From Saccharopolyspora shandongensis (GTDB lineage Bacteria; Actinomycetota; Actinomycetes; Mycobacteriales; Pseudonocardiaceae): 64,000 nt of DNA. A model generated the notes under the pieces. The model saw only the letters and a list, made by a program, of their open reading frames with translations. It was not told the DNA's origin and searched no databases. This document shows, in pieces, positions 33,753-43,118 of the stretch. The stretch lies in contig NZ_FNOK01000039.1 in NCBI RefSeq assembly GCF_900106995.1, positions 1 through 64,000 on the forward strand. Reading direction: 5' to 3'. The position numbers and the translations under genes were made by a program. Positions within the stretch are counted from its first letter, which is position 1. Each line of letters opens with the position of its first letter.

Positions 33753-35828
33753 CTACCTCCGGGTTCTTCCGGTCACGACGAGGTCGGCGGCGACCGCGCC
33801 GGACCCGTGGACCACGAGCGGATTGATCTCCAGTTCGCCCAGCCGGTCGCCGAGTTCCACGGCCGCCTGGGAAATCGACGCGATCGCGGCGGCGGCCGCC
33901 GCCACATCGCAGCGCGGACGACCGCGGAAGCCGTCCAGCAGCGGCCAGCCGCGCAGCCGCCGCAACAACGCGGTGGCCTGCTCGGCGTCCACCGGGCCGA
34001 GGGCGGAGACGACGTCCCGGTACAGCTCGGTCGTCGTGCCGCCCATGCCGACGGTCAGCACCGGCGGGTAGCCGTCCTCGCCGCCCTGCACGCCGACCAG
34101 CAGCTCGACGCCGCCGGGCAGGAGTTCCTGCACCAGCACGCCGTCGATGCGGGCCTCGGGCGCGTTCGCGGCGACGGTTTCGAGCATGTCCGCGGCGGCG
34201 TCGCGAACTTGCTCCGCCGGGACGCCGACCACGACGCCGCCGACGTCGCTCTTGTGCGCCAGATCGGGGGATTGGACCTTCAGCACGATCCGGTCGCCGA
34301 GTTCCCCGGCGATCGCGCCGGCCTCGGCCGGACCGGCCGCAAGCCGTCCTCGCGGCCGGGCGATCCGCATCGCGTCGAGCAGTTCCGCGCCATCGGCCTC
34401 GGTGAGCGCCGGCCGGCCCAGGAAGCCGGCCAGGCCGCGCGGCGCGGCGACGGCGGCGCGCCGCTCGTCGTGGGGCACCAGGTGCCTGATGAGGCGCAGC
34501 GCGGCGGTCGTCGTGCTCAGCACGGAAACACCGTTGCGGCGCAACAACGATGCCGCCGCGGCGATCTGGTCGTGGGAGTAGATCCAGGCCACGACGAACG
34601 GCTTGGCGGAGCGCTTCGCGGCTCGCAGGATCGACTCGGCCACCGCCACCGCGGGCTCGCCGCCGATGGTCGTCAGCACCACCAGCACGGCGTCCACCTC
34701 GGCCGACTCCGCGACGGCCTCGCACACCGCGCCCAGCTGCGCGTGGTCGTTGATGACCTGCGCGGTGACGTCCACAGGGTTGACGACGCTGCCGAACGAC
34801 GGGACGAGCGGCGCCAAGGCCGCCTGCGTCGAGGCGTCGAGTTCGGGCAGCGCCAGGCCGTTGCCCTCGGCCTGGTCGGCGGCCAGCCCGCCCGCCCCGC
34901 CGGAACTGGTGATGACGCCGATGCGGCCCGCCCGCAGGCTCGGGGCGCCGGTCAACGCGACCGAGACGTCGAGCAGTTCGTCGAGGTCGTCGACCTGGAT
35001 CGCGCCGGATTCCCGGGTGAGCAGGTCGAAAGCGGTTCCGGAGCGAACCAGTGCGCCAGTGTGCGAGGCGATGGCGCGCTCGCCCGCCGAGGAGCGGCCG
35101 GAGCGCAGCACGACGATGTGCTTGCCGAGCTCAGCGGCGCGCGCCGCGAGTCGGGTCCACCGCGCGCCGTCGGGCAGTTCTTCCAGGTAGCAGGCCAGCA
35201 CCCGGACATTCGGGTCGGCCACCAGCAGCTCGGCGGCGTCGGTCGCGGTCAGATCGGCCTGGTTGCCGACGCTGATCCAGGCGGTGAGCCCGATCCCGCG
35301 ATCCCGCGCCAGCCCGAGGAAGCTGCCACCGAGCGCGCCGCTCTGGCCCACGTAGGCGATGCCGGAATCGCCCGGCTGCTCGCCGTCGGCGGCCGCGGTG
35401 AACGTGGCGGTCAGCCCGGTGGGCCGGTAGATCAGGCCCTGGCAGTTCGGGCCGATCACCCGCAGCCCGTGCCGCTTCGCCGCCGCCACCAACTGGTCCT
35501 GCAGTTCCCGGCCGTCCGCGCCGATCTCGGCGAACCCGGACGACAGCACCACCACGCAGGACGCGCCCGCTCGGCCCGCTTCCTCGACTACCGGCAGCAC
35601 GCGCGACGCCGGGACCAGCACCAGCACCAGGTCGACCGGGCCCGGCAGTTCCAGCAGCGACGGGTAGCAGGGCAGCCCGTGGATCTCCCGGTGGTTCGGG
35701 TTGATCGGGTAGACGGCGCCGTCGAAGTCCCGCAGGTAGCGGGTGAGCCGTCCGGCCATCGCGGAGCGCTCCGAGGCGCCGACGATCGCCACCGACCGCG
35801 GCCGCAGCAGTCCATCCACAGTGGTCAC
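33753..35828 (-). CDS. ADP-forming acyl-CoA synthetase (acetate--CoA ligase family)
   Basis: 691 aa single-chain enzyme: CoA-binding Rossmann domain (about 1-130), succinyl-CoA-ligase-like flavodoxin domains (about 150-460) and ATP-grasp domain (about 470-691). The phospho-histidine loop ASHTGALVRSGTAFD is intact, with His near 256. It would make an acyl-CoA with ADP release, or run in reverse. GTG start overlapping the crotonase stop (GTGA). Acid specificity unknown. Confidence 0.91.
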   Translation of the reverse strand: MTTVDGLLRPRSVAIVGASERSAMAGRLTRYLRDFDGAVYPINPNHREIHGLPCYPSLLELPGPVDLVLVLVPASRVLPVVEEAGRAGASCVVVLSSGFAEIGADGRELQDQLVAAAKRHGLRVIGPNCQGLIYRPTGLTATFTAAADGEQPGDSGIAYVGQSGALGGSFLGLARDRGIGLTAWISVGNQADLTATDAAELLVADPNVRVLACYLEELPDGARWTRLAARAAELGKHIVVLRSGRSSAGERAIASHTGALVRSGTAFDLLTRESGAIQVDDLDELLDVSVALTGAPSLRAGRIGVITSSGGAGGLAADQAEGNGLALPELDASTQAALAPLVPSFGSVVNPVDVTAQVINDHAQLGAVCEAVAESAEVDAVLVVLTTIGGEPAVAVAESILRAAKRSAKPFVVAWIYSHDQIAAAASLLRRNGVSVLSTTTAALRLIRHLVPHDERRAAVAAPRGLAGFLGRPALTEADGAELLDAMRIARPRGRLAAGPAEAGAIAGELGDRIVLKVQSPDLAHKSDVGGVVVGVPAEQVRDAAADMLETVAANAPEARIDGVLVQELLPGGVELLVGVQGGEDGYPPVLTVGMGGTTTELYRDVVSALGPVDAEQATALLRRLRGWPLLDGFRGRPRCDVAAAAAAIASISQAAVELGDRLGELEINPLVVHGSGAVAADLVVTGRTRR

Positions 35829-36607
35829 CGGCCCCGGAACTCGGGCTTGCGCTTCTCCTTGAAGGCCTGCATCGCCTCGGCAGAGTCCTCAGTGGACTGA
35901 ACGACGGCCATGTGCGAGGAGATCAGGTCCAGCGAGGTGCGCAGGTCGGTGCGCGCCGACTGGTACACGGTCCGCTTGATGGCGCGGATGGCCACCGGCG
36001 GGCCGTCGGCCAGGCGCCGGGCGAACGCGTAGGTCTCGTCCATCAGTTCGGCGTCGGGCACGCGCCGGCTGGCGATGCCGATGTCCACCGCGGTCCGGGC
36101 GTCCACGAAGTCGCCGGTCCACAGCAGCTCCAGCGCTTTCGCGGTGCCCACCAGTCGCGGCAGGTAGTAGCAGCCGCCGTCGCCGGGGACCAGGCCCACG
36201 CGGACGTAGCCCTCGGAGAGCCTGGCCGACTCGCCGACGAACCGGATGTCGCACATCAGGGCCATGTCCATGCCGGCGCCGACCGCGACGCCGTTGACCG
36301 CCGCGATGACCGGCTTGTCCAGGTCCTCCAGGGCGAGGGCGACCTGGTGGATCCGGTCGGTGAGGACGGTCTTGTGGTCCAGCACGGACTTCTCGCCCGA
36401 GGTGAAGGCGTCCAGGTCGACGCCCGAGCAGAACGCGTCGCCGGCGCCGGTGAGCACCAGGACCCGCACCTCGGGGTCGAAGCGAGCGGAGCGGATGGCC
36501 GCGGCCCACTCGTCGATCATCTCCATGGTGAAGGCGTTCTTGCGCTTCGGGCGGTTGAGCAGGATCGTCCCGATCCCGTCGCTGACCTGGTATTCGAGAT
36601 CCGCCAT
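35825..36607 (-). CDS. Enoyl-CoA hydratase/isomerase (crotonase) family protein
   Basis: 260 aa. Motifs TGAGDAFCSGVDLDAFTSG and GVAVGAGMDMALMCDIRF, then EGYVRVGLVPGDGGCYYLPRL. ATG at 36607 after GGGGAAGGGA; the longer frame upstream is not typical. First gene of the operon 36607-30389, preceded by the ATACAA-AA-TTGTAT dyad. Confidence 0.93.
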   Translation of the reverse strand: MADLEYQVSDGIGTILLNRPKRKNAFTMEMIDEWAAAIRSARFDPEVRVLVLTGAGDAFCSGVDLDAFTSGEKSVLDHKTVLTDRIHQVALALEDLDKPVIAAVNGVAVGAGMDMALMCDIRFVGESARLSEGYVRVGLVPGDGGCYYLPRLVGTAKALELLWTGDFVDARTAVDIGIASRRVPDAELMDETYAFARRLADGPPVAIRAIKRTVYQSARTDLRTSLDLISSHMAVVQSTEDSAEAMQAFKEKRKPEFRGR

Positions 36608-36670
36608 GTCCGTCCCTTCCCCGTCGCCTGCGTCCGGGCCCGAGTTAAGCACTCGACGAGAACAGAGTCC

Positions 36671-36684
36671 ATACAAAATTGTAT
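36671..36684. promoter_or_regulatory. Operator-like dyad ATACAA-AA-TTGTAT
   Basis: Palindrome in the only AT-rich patch upstream of the five-gene operon, 64 bases before its first ATG. The arms resemble sites bound by FCD-type GntR regulators; a GntR/FCD gene is at 38764-39417 and a TetR gene at 29491-30108, either of which could act here. Confidence 0.45.
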
Positions 36685-36766
36685 TCAATTTCTGGAACCG
36701 CCTAGCCCGATGAGAAACCGGTTGCGCCCGCCCGCGATGCGCGCAGGAGGCGGGCGCTGGGCGTGA

Positions 36767-38248
36767 TCAGGCGGTGGGCAGGGTGTGCGTCGTTGCGGTC
36801 GTGGCGGCGACGTAGTCGCCGAGTCGCGGCTTTTCCGGGCGGCGGGCGACCAGCAGCGCGAGCAGCACGCCCGCTGCGGAGAAGGCCGCGAGCGCGATCG
36901 ACGCTCGCGACAGGCCGGTCGCGAGGGACTCCGCGGGCGGCTCGCCGCCGGTTGCGCTCCTCATGGCGACCTGCGCGTAGATACCGGCGACGACGGCCGT
37001 CATGACCGCGCCACCCACATAGCGCGCCATGTTCGAGATCCCGGACGCCGCACCCACCTGCTCACGTGACACGGACGCGGTGGCGACTGACGACGCCGGG
37101 CTGTTGGAAAGGGCCAATCCCACGGCGATGCCGAGCAGCGGGAGGACGAACGCGCCGTAATCCCACGACGGCCGGACCGCGGCGAGGGCCACGAACGCCG
37201 CCGTGAGGATCGCGAAACCGGCCACGACGACCGGGCGCGCGCCGAAGTAGTAGGCCAACGGTGCGACCAACGGCGCCACGAGGACTACCACCGCGGCCAC
37301 CGGCAGCGTCGCCAGACCCGCCTGCAGGCTCGTCATCCCGAGGGTTTGCGGGGCCTGGAAGTACAGGCTCACCAAGAAGCTGAGCGCGGCGATCGCCCCG
37401 GCCCCGATCAGGATCGCGCCGGTGGAACCCACCAGCAGGGCGTTGCGCAGCAGGCCCAGATCGACCAGCGGGGCGGCCACCCGGCGCTCTACCACCACGA
37501 ACCCGACCGCGGCCGACGCGGACAGGACCAGGCACAGCAACGTGGGCGGCGACAGCCATCCCCAGGACGAGCCCTCGGTCATGGCGAACACGAACGGCAC
37601 GAGCGCGGCGGCGACCAGCCCGGTGCCCGCCAGGTCGATCGTGCGGGCGCGGTTCGGGTCGCGGGATTCCGGCACCGTGCGCAGCGTGAACGGGATGCAC
37701 ACCAGTGCGATCGCCGCGTCGATCCAGAACAATCCCTGCCAGCCCGCGAGCTCGTTGAGCACGCCGCCGACGACCGGCCCCGCCGCTGCCCCGGCCGCAG
37801 CGGCAGCGCCCCACAGCGCAACCGCCTTCATCTGCGGGGCACCGGACGAGTTCACCGAGAGCAAGCTCAGCCCGCTGGCCAGGATCGTCGCGCCGGCCGC
37901 GCCCTGGATCAGGCGCCCCAGCACGACCAGCACCCCGGTTCCGGCGAGAGCGATGAGCGCGCACGACACCACGAACAGCGCCAAACCGGCCAGGAACATG
38001 CGTCGCCGGCCGAAGACGTCGCCCAGTGCGCCGGACGTGACGATCACGGCGGCCCCGATCAGGAGGTAGCCGGTCACCGCCCACTGCAGCACGTTGATCG
38101 GGGTTCCCAGGTCCGCGCTGATCGAGGGGATCAGGATGCTCACCGCGGAGGTGTTGGCGTTGACGACGAACGTCGACAGGCACGCGGTGGACAGGACGCC
38201 CCATCCCGCGCGCACCCCGAATTCCGCACCACCCACCGGAGCGCTCAT
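36767..38248 (-). CDS. MFS drug/metabolite exporter, DHA2 (EmrB/QacA) type
   Basis: About 493 aa with 14 hydrophobic segments and motif A GALGDVFGRRRMFLAGL (about 67-83), plus LGRLIQGAAGATILASGLSLL (motif C-like region). Proton-driven export of drugs or metabolites. The start is uncertain: ATG 38248 or a GTG 30 bases upstream at 38278. It follows a gap of about 160 bases after the acyl-CoA operon promoter and is probably independent. Confidence 0.88.
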   Translation of the reverse strand: MSAPVGGAEFGVRAGWGVLSTACLSTFVVNANTSAVSILIPSISADLGTPINVLQWAVTGYLLIGAAVIVTSGALGDVFGRRRMFLAGLALFVVSCALIALAGTGVLVVLGRLIQGAAGATILASGLSLLSVNSSGAPQMKAVALWGAAAAAGAAAGPVVGGVLNELAGWQGLFWIDAAIALVCIPFTLRTVPESRDPNRARTIDLAGTGLVAAALVPFVFAMTEGSSWGWLSPPTLLCLVLSASAAVGFVVVERRVAAPLVDLGLLRNALLVGSTGAILIGAGAIAALSFLVSLYFQAPQTLGMTSLQAGLATLPVAAVVVLVAPLVAPLAYYFGARPVVVAGFAILTAAFVALAAVRPSWDYGAFVLPLLGIAVGLALSNSPASSVATASVSREQVGAASGISNMARYVGGAVMTAVVAGIYAQVAMRSATGGEPPAESLATGLSRASIALAAFSAAGVLLALLVARRPEKPRLGDYVAATTATTHTLPTA

Positions 38249-38278
38249 ATCGCCACGATCGCCCGGAACCGGCATCAC

Positions 38279-38763
38279 CCACAGAACCGAAGGACCCGGA
38301 AGGTGCTCACGAGGAGCCCGAGGACTAGGCGAACTCTGGGGCGAACGCCGGATTGCCGAAGGGGAACCCCTGGGGCGAGCCGGGCAGCGAGCGGTGCATC
38401 CGCCGGATCGCCGACGGCTGAGTCCACTTCCGGGGCGACCACTTCAGCGGCATGGCATGGTCGCCGGCTCGTCATCGGCCACGGTTCGATCCGGGTGATG
38501 CGCATCGGCCTGCCGCAGGAAGCCCCTGAGGATCCGCGACCGCCGAGCCGCGGCTGACCCTGCCTCGACCGCCGTCCGCTGGTCCTAAGTGGACGTATCG
38601 GATTCGTCCACGGGGACCGAGGAGTCGTTCCGGAATGGGGGGCGCGTGCGAGGCGTGGCCGTCAGGAACGCAGAACGCTGATCTCGCGCGAAACCGCCGA
38701 CCTGGCAGGCGTCCGGCGCCTTCGGGATGAGCTTGCCCGGAGCCTCGTGAAACGGCCTCCGAC
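38279..38763. other. Gene-free interval upstream of the DHA2 exporter
   Basis: 485 bases without a convincing frame. Short open stretches on the plus strand have unnatural composition and no start signal. It contains an incomplete TTTCGCGCGAGA-type motif near 38682-38693 and probably the exporter promoter. Confidence 0.4.
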
Positions 38764-39417
38764 TCACCCCGGCAGCGGGAGGCTGGCGCCGAGGGCGGGG
38801 GCGAGCTGGGCCGGGGTGGCGTCGCGGTGCGAGTCCATGATCGCGATCGCTCGCTCGGTCTGCCCGCGGCGCAGCGCGTTGATCAGCTGCCGGTGCTCGC
38901 GGACGATCCGGCGGCGCGCCGACTCGTCGTAGATGTACACCGCGCGGTACGCCTCCGTCATCTTCCAGATGCGCTCGATCTCGTCGACGATCAGGTTCAG
39001 GCCCGAACTGCGGAAGATGACGAAGTGGAAGTCGTGGTTGAGCTCGATGATCCGCAGGACGTCGACCGCCTCGGCCGCCTCCTCGATGCGCTCGTTGATC
39101 TCGGTCAGCTCGATGATCTGCGCCGTGCTCAGGCGCGGCAGCTCGCGCAGCACGACCGCCTCCAGCGCGGCGCGCATCAGATAAGACTGGCGCAGTTCCT
39201 CCGCCGAGAGCCGGGCCACCGTGTAGCCGACGTTCGGCTGATGGCGCACCACGCCCTCCGCTTCGAGCGCCTTCAGCGCCTCGCGGACCGGCACGCGGCT
39301 GACGCCCAGGCGTTCGGCGAGCGCCTCCTGGCGCAGCGGCTGTCCCGGCAGCAGCTCCTGGCTGCGCATCATCTGCCGGATCAGCTCGACGGCGCGGCCC
39401 ACCGAAGTCTCCGCCAT
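38764..39417 (-). CDS. GntR-family regulator, FCD subfamily
   Basis: 217 aa. N-terminal winged HTH (LRQEALAERLGVSRVPVREALKALEAEG, about 28-55) and the all-helical FCD ligand/metal domain with ALEAVVLRELPRL and ELNHDFHFVIFRSSG. Divergent from the IclR/OPT/peptidase genes and upstream of the exporter region. Likely controls transport or catabolism of a small acid. Confidence 0.91.
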   Translation of the reverse strand: MAETSVGRAVELIRQMMRSQELLPGQPLRQEALAERLGVSRVPVREALKALEAEGVVRHQPNVGYTVARLSAEELRQSYLMRAALEAVVLRELPRLSTAQIIELTEINERIEEAAEAVDVLRIIELNHDFHFVIFRSSGLNLIVDEIERIWKMTEAYRAVYIYDESARRRIVREHRQLINALRRGQTERAIAIMDSHRDATPAQLAPALGASLPLPG

Positions 39418-39555
39418 GCCCTCACCTCACGCTCCGCTGGATCGGTGCACGCGAGAGTAACGCACCGTGGTGATCCGACTTCGGGCGCAACGTATTGACA
39501 AACCCGCTGGCCGGGCGCACCGTATCCCCCAACGCGGTGCGCAAATAGCGACAGC

Positions 39556-39572
39556 GTTGTGCATATCGCAAC
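39556..39572. promoter_or_regulatory. Imperfect dyad before the IclR gene
   Basis: GTTGTG-N5-CGCAAC, arms matching at five of six positions, about 20 bases before the IclR start. A TTGACA lies upstream at 39495. Consistent with autoregulation by IclR, but not proven. Confidence 0.3.
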
Positions 39573-39593
39573 ACTACGGGTTTGGAGGCCGGT

Positions 39594-40370
39594 TTGGCGA
39601 GCTCGGGACTCCTGCAGACCGCGGATCGGGCCATGCAGGTGCTGCTTTCCTTCTCCGACCAGCGGCCGGAGTGGGGTGTCAGCGAGCTCGGGCGCGAGCT
39701 CGGGCTCGACAAGTCCGTCGTCCAGCGGTTGCTGGCCACGCTCGCCAGTCGCGGCTTCGTCCTCGCCGACCCCGAAACCCGGCGGTACCGCCTCGGGCCG
39801 GCGATTTCGCAGCTCGCCCGGGTCGCCGAGCGCAGCGGCGCGCTGAGCCTGATCGCCAGGCCGGTGCTCGCGAAGCTGGCCCGGGAGACGGGGGAGAGCG
39901 CCGTGCTCAACGTCGCGCACGGCGGCTCCTACCGCACCGTGGCCGCGGTGGACGCGCGCGGGCCGTTGAGCTACTCGGCGATCGTCGGGCACGTGATGCC
40001 CGGTCACGCTGGGTGTTCGGGGCACGCGTTGTTCGCCGGGCAGCCGGTGGAGGAGGTCCGCGAGCTCTTCGGGCCCGAGCCGCTCACCCGGTTCACCCCG
40101 AACACCCCCACCACCTACGCCGAACTGGCCCAGCGGTGGCAGGAGGTCGCCGACACCGGGATGTCGGTGTCCGACGGCGAGTTCGATGCCAACGTCGGCG
40201 CCATCGCGGTGCCGCTGCTGCTCGCCGGCGCGACCGTCGCCTCCCTGACGTTGATCGGACCGGCCGAGCGCGTGTCCGGCCGGATCGACGACCTGACCGC
40301 CCCGCTGCGCGCCGCGGGCGCCGACCTCTCCAGCCGACTCGCGCCCGGCGACGCCGGGCCGCCCAGCTGA
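39594..40370 (+). CDS. IclR-family transcriptional regulator
   Basis: 258 aa. Winged HTH (WGVSELGRELGLDKSVVQRLLATLASRGFV) followed by the IclR effector domain (ETGESAVLNVAHGGSYRTVAAVDARG, GCSGHALFAGQP). TTG 39594 is chosen as start for GGAGG five bases before it; a TTG at 39582 would overlap that site. It heads the OPT transporter and M29-like genes and probably controls them. Confidence 0.9.
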   Translation: MASSGLLQTADRAMQVLLSFSDQRPEWGVSELGRELGLDKSVVQRLLATLASRGFVLADPETRRYRLGPAISQLARVAERSGALSLIARPVLAKLARETGESAVLNVAHGGSYRTVAAVDARGPLSYSAIVGHVMPGHAGCSGHALFAGQPVEEVRELFGPEPLTRFTPNTPTTYAELAQRWQEVADTGMSVSDGEFDANVGAIAVPLLLAGATVASLTLIGPAERVSGRIDDLTAPLRAAGADLSSRLAPGDAGPPS

Positions 40371-40396
40371 CCGACCGCTTTCCGGAAAGGCTGCTC

Positions 40397-42010
40397 ATGA
40401 CCATCAGCGACCCCGTGGCCGGCGCCGAGCGCGCGCATCCGCGGGCCTTCGAGCCCACCGTGCTGGTGATCACCATCGTGCTCTCCGTGGTCGGGGCGAT
40501 AATCGGCCTGCACCTGATCACCACCCTCGGGATCTCGGCCAACACCTCCGTCATCGGCGCGCTGATCGCGATGATCATCGGCCGGATCAACGTCGCCGCG
40601 CTGCGCAAGATGCGCTCGGTGCACCGCCAGAACCTGGTGCAGAGCGCCGTTTCCGGCTCCACCTTCGCCGCCGCGAACTCGCTGCTGGCGCCCATCGCGG
40701 TGCCCTTCGCGTTCGGCCGCGCCGACCTCGTGTGGCCGGTGTTCGCCGGCGTCGCGATCGGGCTGTTCGCGGATTCCTTCGTGCTGTACCGGCTTTTCAA
40801 CTCGCGGCTGCTGCCCGCGCAGGCCGCCTGGCCACCCGGCATCGCCGCCGCCGACACCATCATCGCCGGGGACAAGGGCGGCCGGCGGGCCGCCGTGCTG
40901 GCCGGTGGCGCGGTCCTCGGCTTCATCGGCGCGTTCTTCAAGTTACCGGTCTCGGCGGCAGGCGTGGCCTTCATCGGCAATGTCTGGGCGCTCGGCATGT
41001 TCGGCGTCGGGCTGCTGTTCAGCCAGTACAGCCCCACCTGGTTCCACATCAACATCGGCAGCTTCTACATCCCGCACGGCGTGATGATCGGCGCCGGCCT
41101 GGTCGCCCTCGGACAGGCCGCCTACCTGATGTTCCGGAAGAAGGACCGGAAGGGCGAGCGCACCACCTCGATCGATCCGAGCGAGGTGCCGCAGGTCGAT
41201 GAGAAGGCGCTGCGCAAGGGAGTCCTGCAGGGCTACGTGCTGTTCGTGCTCGGTGCCGCCGTCGTCGCCCTGGCCGGCGGGCTGATCTCGGAGCTGTCGG
41301 TGCCGGCGCTGATCCTCTGGATCCTGGCCGCCGCGCTGGCCGCGATCATCCACGAGATCATCGTGGGACTCGCCGCGATGCACTCCGGCTGGTTCCCGGC
41401 GTTCGCCGTGACGCTCATCTTCCTGGTGCTCGGCCTGATCCTCGGGGTGCCGCCGGTGGCCCTGGCGCTGTTCGTCGGCTACACCTCCGCGACCGGGCCA
41501 GCGTTCGCCGACATGGGCTACGACTTCAAGGCGGGTTGGCTGCTGCGCAAGGAACACCGGCCCTACGACGCCTTCGAGCGCGCCGGCCGGTTCCAGCAGT
41601 ACCTCGCCTCGCTGGTGGGCTTCGCGGTGGCGACCATCGCGGTCGCCGTGTCCTGGCAGGCGTTCTTCGGCGACGGGCTGCTGCCGCCGGTCGCCAAGGT
41701 CTACGCCGCCACCATCCAGGCCGGGCTGTCCGATCCGAACGTGCTGATGACGCTGCTGCTGTGGGCGATTCCCGGCGCGCTGATCCAGTTCCTCGGCGGC
41801 GCCAACCGGCAGATGGGCGTGCTGCTGGCCACCGGCCTGCTGATCGCCACCCCGCAGGCCTGCTGGCTGGTCTTCGGCGCCCTCGTGGTGCGGATCATCT
41901 ACCGCTGGCGGCGCGGCGACAAGGCGGACGAGGACCTCAACCTCGTCGGCGCGGGCCTCATCGCGGGCGACGCGCTCTATTCGACCAGCCGGATCTTCGA
42001 GTCCAAGTGA
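40397..42010 (+). CDS. OPT-family oligopeptide transporter
   Basis: 537 aa with about 14 membrane segments. Features of the OPT family include the N-terminal ANTSVIGALIAMIIGR, GSTFAAANSLLAPIAVPF, GFIGAFFKLPVSAAGVAFIGNVWALGMFGVGLLFSQ and HSGWFPAFAVTLIFLVLGLILGVPPVALALFVGYTSATGPAFADMGYDFKAGW, which I read as continuous transporter core. It would import peptides or amino-acid derivatives with protons. ATG after GGAAAGG. It lies between its regulator and an M29/NicX-like enzyme. Confidence 0.87.
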   Translation: MTISDPVAGAERAHPRAFEPTVLVITIVLSVVGAIIGLHLITTLGISANTSVIGALIAMIIGRINVAALRKMRSVHRQNLVQSAVSGSTFAAANSLLAPIAVPFAFGRADLVWPVFAGVAIGLFADSFVLYRLFNSRLLPAQAAWPPGIAAADTIIAGDKGGRRAAVLAGGAVLGFIGAFFKLPVSAAGVAFIGNVWALGMFGVGLLFSQYSPTWFHINIGSFYIPHGVMIGAGLVALGQAAYLMFRKKDRKGERTTSIDPSEVPQVDEKALRKGVLQGYVLFVLGAAVVALAGGLISELSVPALILWILAAALAAIIHEIIVGLAAMHSGWFPAFAVTLIFLVLGLILGVPPVALALFVGYTSATGPAFADMGYDFKAGWLLRKEHRPYDAFERAGRFQQYLASLVGFAVATIAVAVSWQAFFGDGLLPPVAKVYAATIQAGLSDPNVLMTLLLWAIPGALIQFLGGANRQMGVLLATGLLIATPQACWLVFGALVVRIIYRWRRGDKADEDLNLVGAGLIAGDALYSTSRIFESK

Positions 42011-42053
42011 CCGGGTCCGTTCGGGAAAGTGCAATGAGAGAAGGGGAATTGTC

Positions 42054-43118
42054 GTGGAGGTTGTGAGCCGAGTCGAATCCCGGCCGGAGTACCTGTCGTG
42101 GGAAGCGGCGATCGGCGCCCGCAAGCTCGTCGAGCAGGTCATGCTGGTCAAGCCGGGGGAAGAGGTGGTGCTCACCGGTGACACCTCGACCGACCGGCGC
42201 GTCGTGGAGCTGACCGCGCAGGCGGTCGCCGCTGCCGGGGCCACGCCCACCGTGATCTGGTACGAGACGCGGCCGAGCTCGGCGATGGAACCGCCGGCGC
42301 CGGTGGCCGGCGCGATCGCCAAGGCCGACGTGTGGATCGAGTTCAGCGTCGCCTACATCATGCACAGCGACGCCTTCCGCGCGGCCATCGCGAACGGCGC
42401 CCGCTACACCAACCTGACCGGCATGGACATCCCGATGCTGGTCGACACCGTCGGCAAGCCCGACTTCGAGGGCGTCATGCGGCTGGGCCGCGCGCTGGTC
42501 GCGCTGCTGCAGCAGGCCGACGAGGTGCGCATCACCTCCGCCAACGGCACCGACCTGGTCGGCCGCAACCAGGGCCGCCCGATCAACCTGCGCGGCAAGC
42601 CCGCCGAGAAGCCGGGCGAGACCGTGATGCTCTCCGGCCAGATCTCCTGGAACCCGATCGAGGAGACCCAGAACGGCACCCTCGTGTTCGACGGCGCGCT
42701 GTGGCCGCCGGCCGAGATCGGGCTGCTGCGCTCCCCGGTGCGCTGCAAGGTGGAGAACGGCGTGGTCACCGAGATCACCGGCGACCGCGACGCCGAGGTG
42801 TTCCGGAACTGGATGGAGTCCTTCGACGACCCGAACATGTTCCGGCTGGCGCACTGGTCGCTGGGCTTCAACCCGGGCGTGCTGGTGCCCACCGGCCGCA
42901 TCGTGGAGGACGAGCGGGTGTTCGGCTGCGTGGAGATCGGCATCGGCACCAAGGGCGCGTGGATCGGCGGCGAGCCGTGGGTGGCGGCGGCGCACACCGA
43001 CGGCAGCGTGCTCGGCCCGTCGATCTACCTCGACGGCGAGGCCATCGAGCTCGACGGCCGCTACGTGCACCCGGAACTGGTGCGGATCTGCCGCGAGATC
43101 GGCGCCCCCGGGTACTAA
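42054..43118 (+). CDS. M29 aminopeptidase/NicX-like metalloprotein
   Basis: 354 aa. It shares the thermophilic-aminopeptidase (M29) plan and more specifically the short form that includes NicX-type 2,5-dihydroxypyridine dioxygenases: VKPGEEVVLTGDTSTDRRVVE, RYTNLTGMDIPMLVDTV, then GCVEIGIGTKGAWIGGEPW and AAHTDGSVLGPSIYLDGE with the metal-ligand Glu/His/Asp region. It could be a peptidase acting on the imported substrate or a ring-cleaving dioxygenase; sequence alone does not decide. GTG start after AGAAGGGG. Confidence 0.75.
   Translation: MEVVSRVESRPEYLSWEAAIGARKLVEQVMLVKPGEEVVLTGDTSTDRRVVELTAQAVAAAGATPTVIWYETRPSSAMEPPAPVAGAIAKADVWIEFSVAYIMHSDAFRAAIANGARYTNLTGMDIPMLVDTVGKPDFEGVMRLGRALVALLQQADEVRITSANGTDLVGRNQGRPINLRGKPAEKPGETVMLSGQISWNPIEETQNGTLVFDGALWPPAEIGLLRSPVRCKVENGVVTEITGDRDAEVFRNWMESFDDPNMFRLAHWSLGFNPGVLVPTGRIVEDERVFGCVEIGIGTKGAWIGGEPWVAAAHTDGSVLGPSIYLDGEAIELDGRYVHPELVRICREIGAPGY

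Noticed and set aside
33039-35900. 953-residue plus-strand frame
   Set aside because: Antisense of the MFS symporter and synthetase genes, low-complexity composition.
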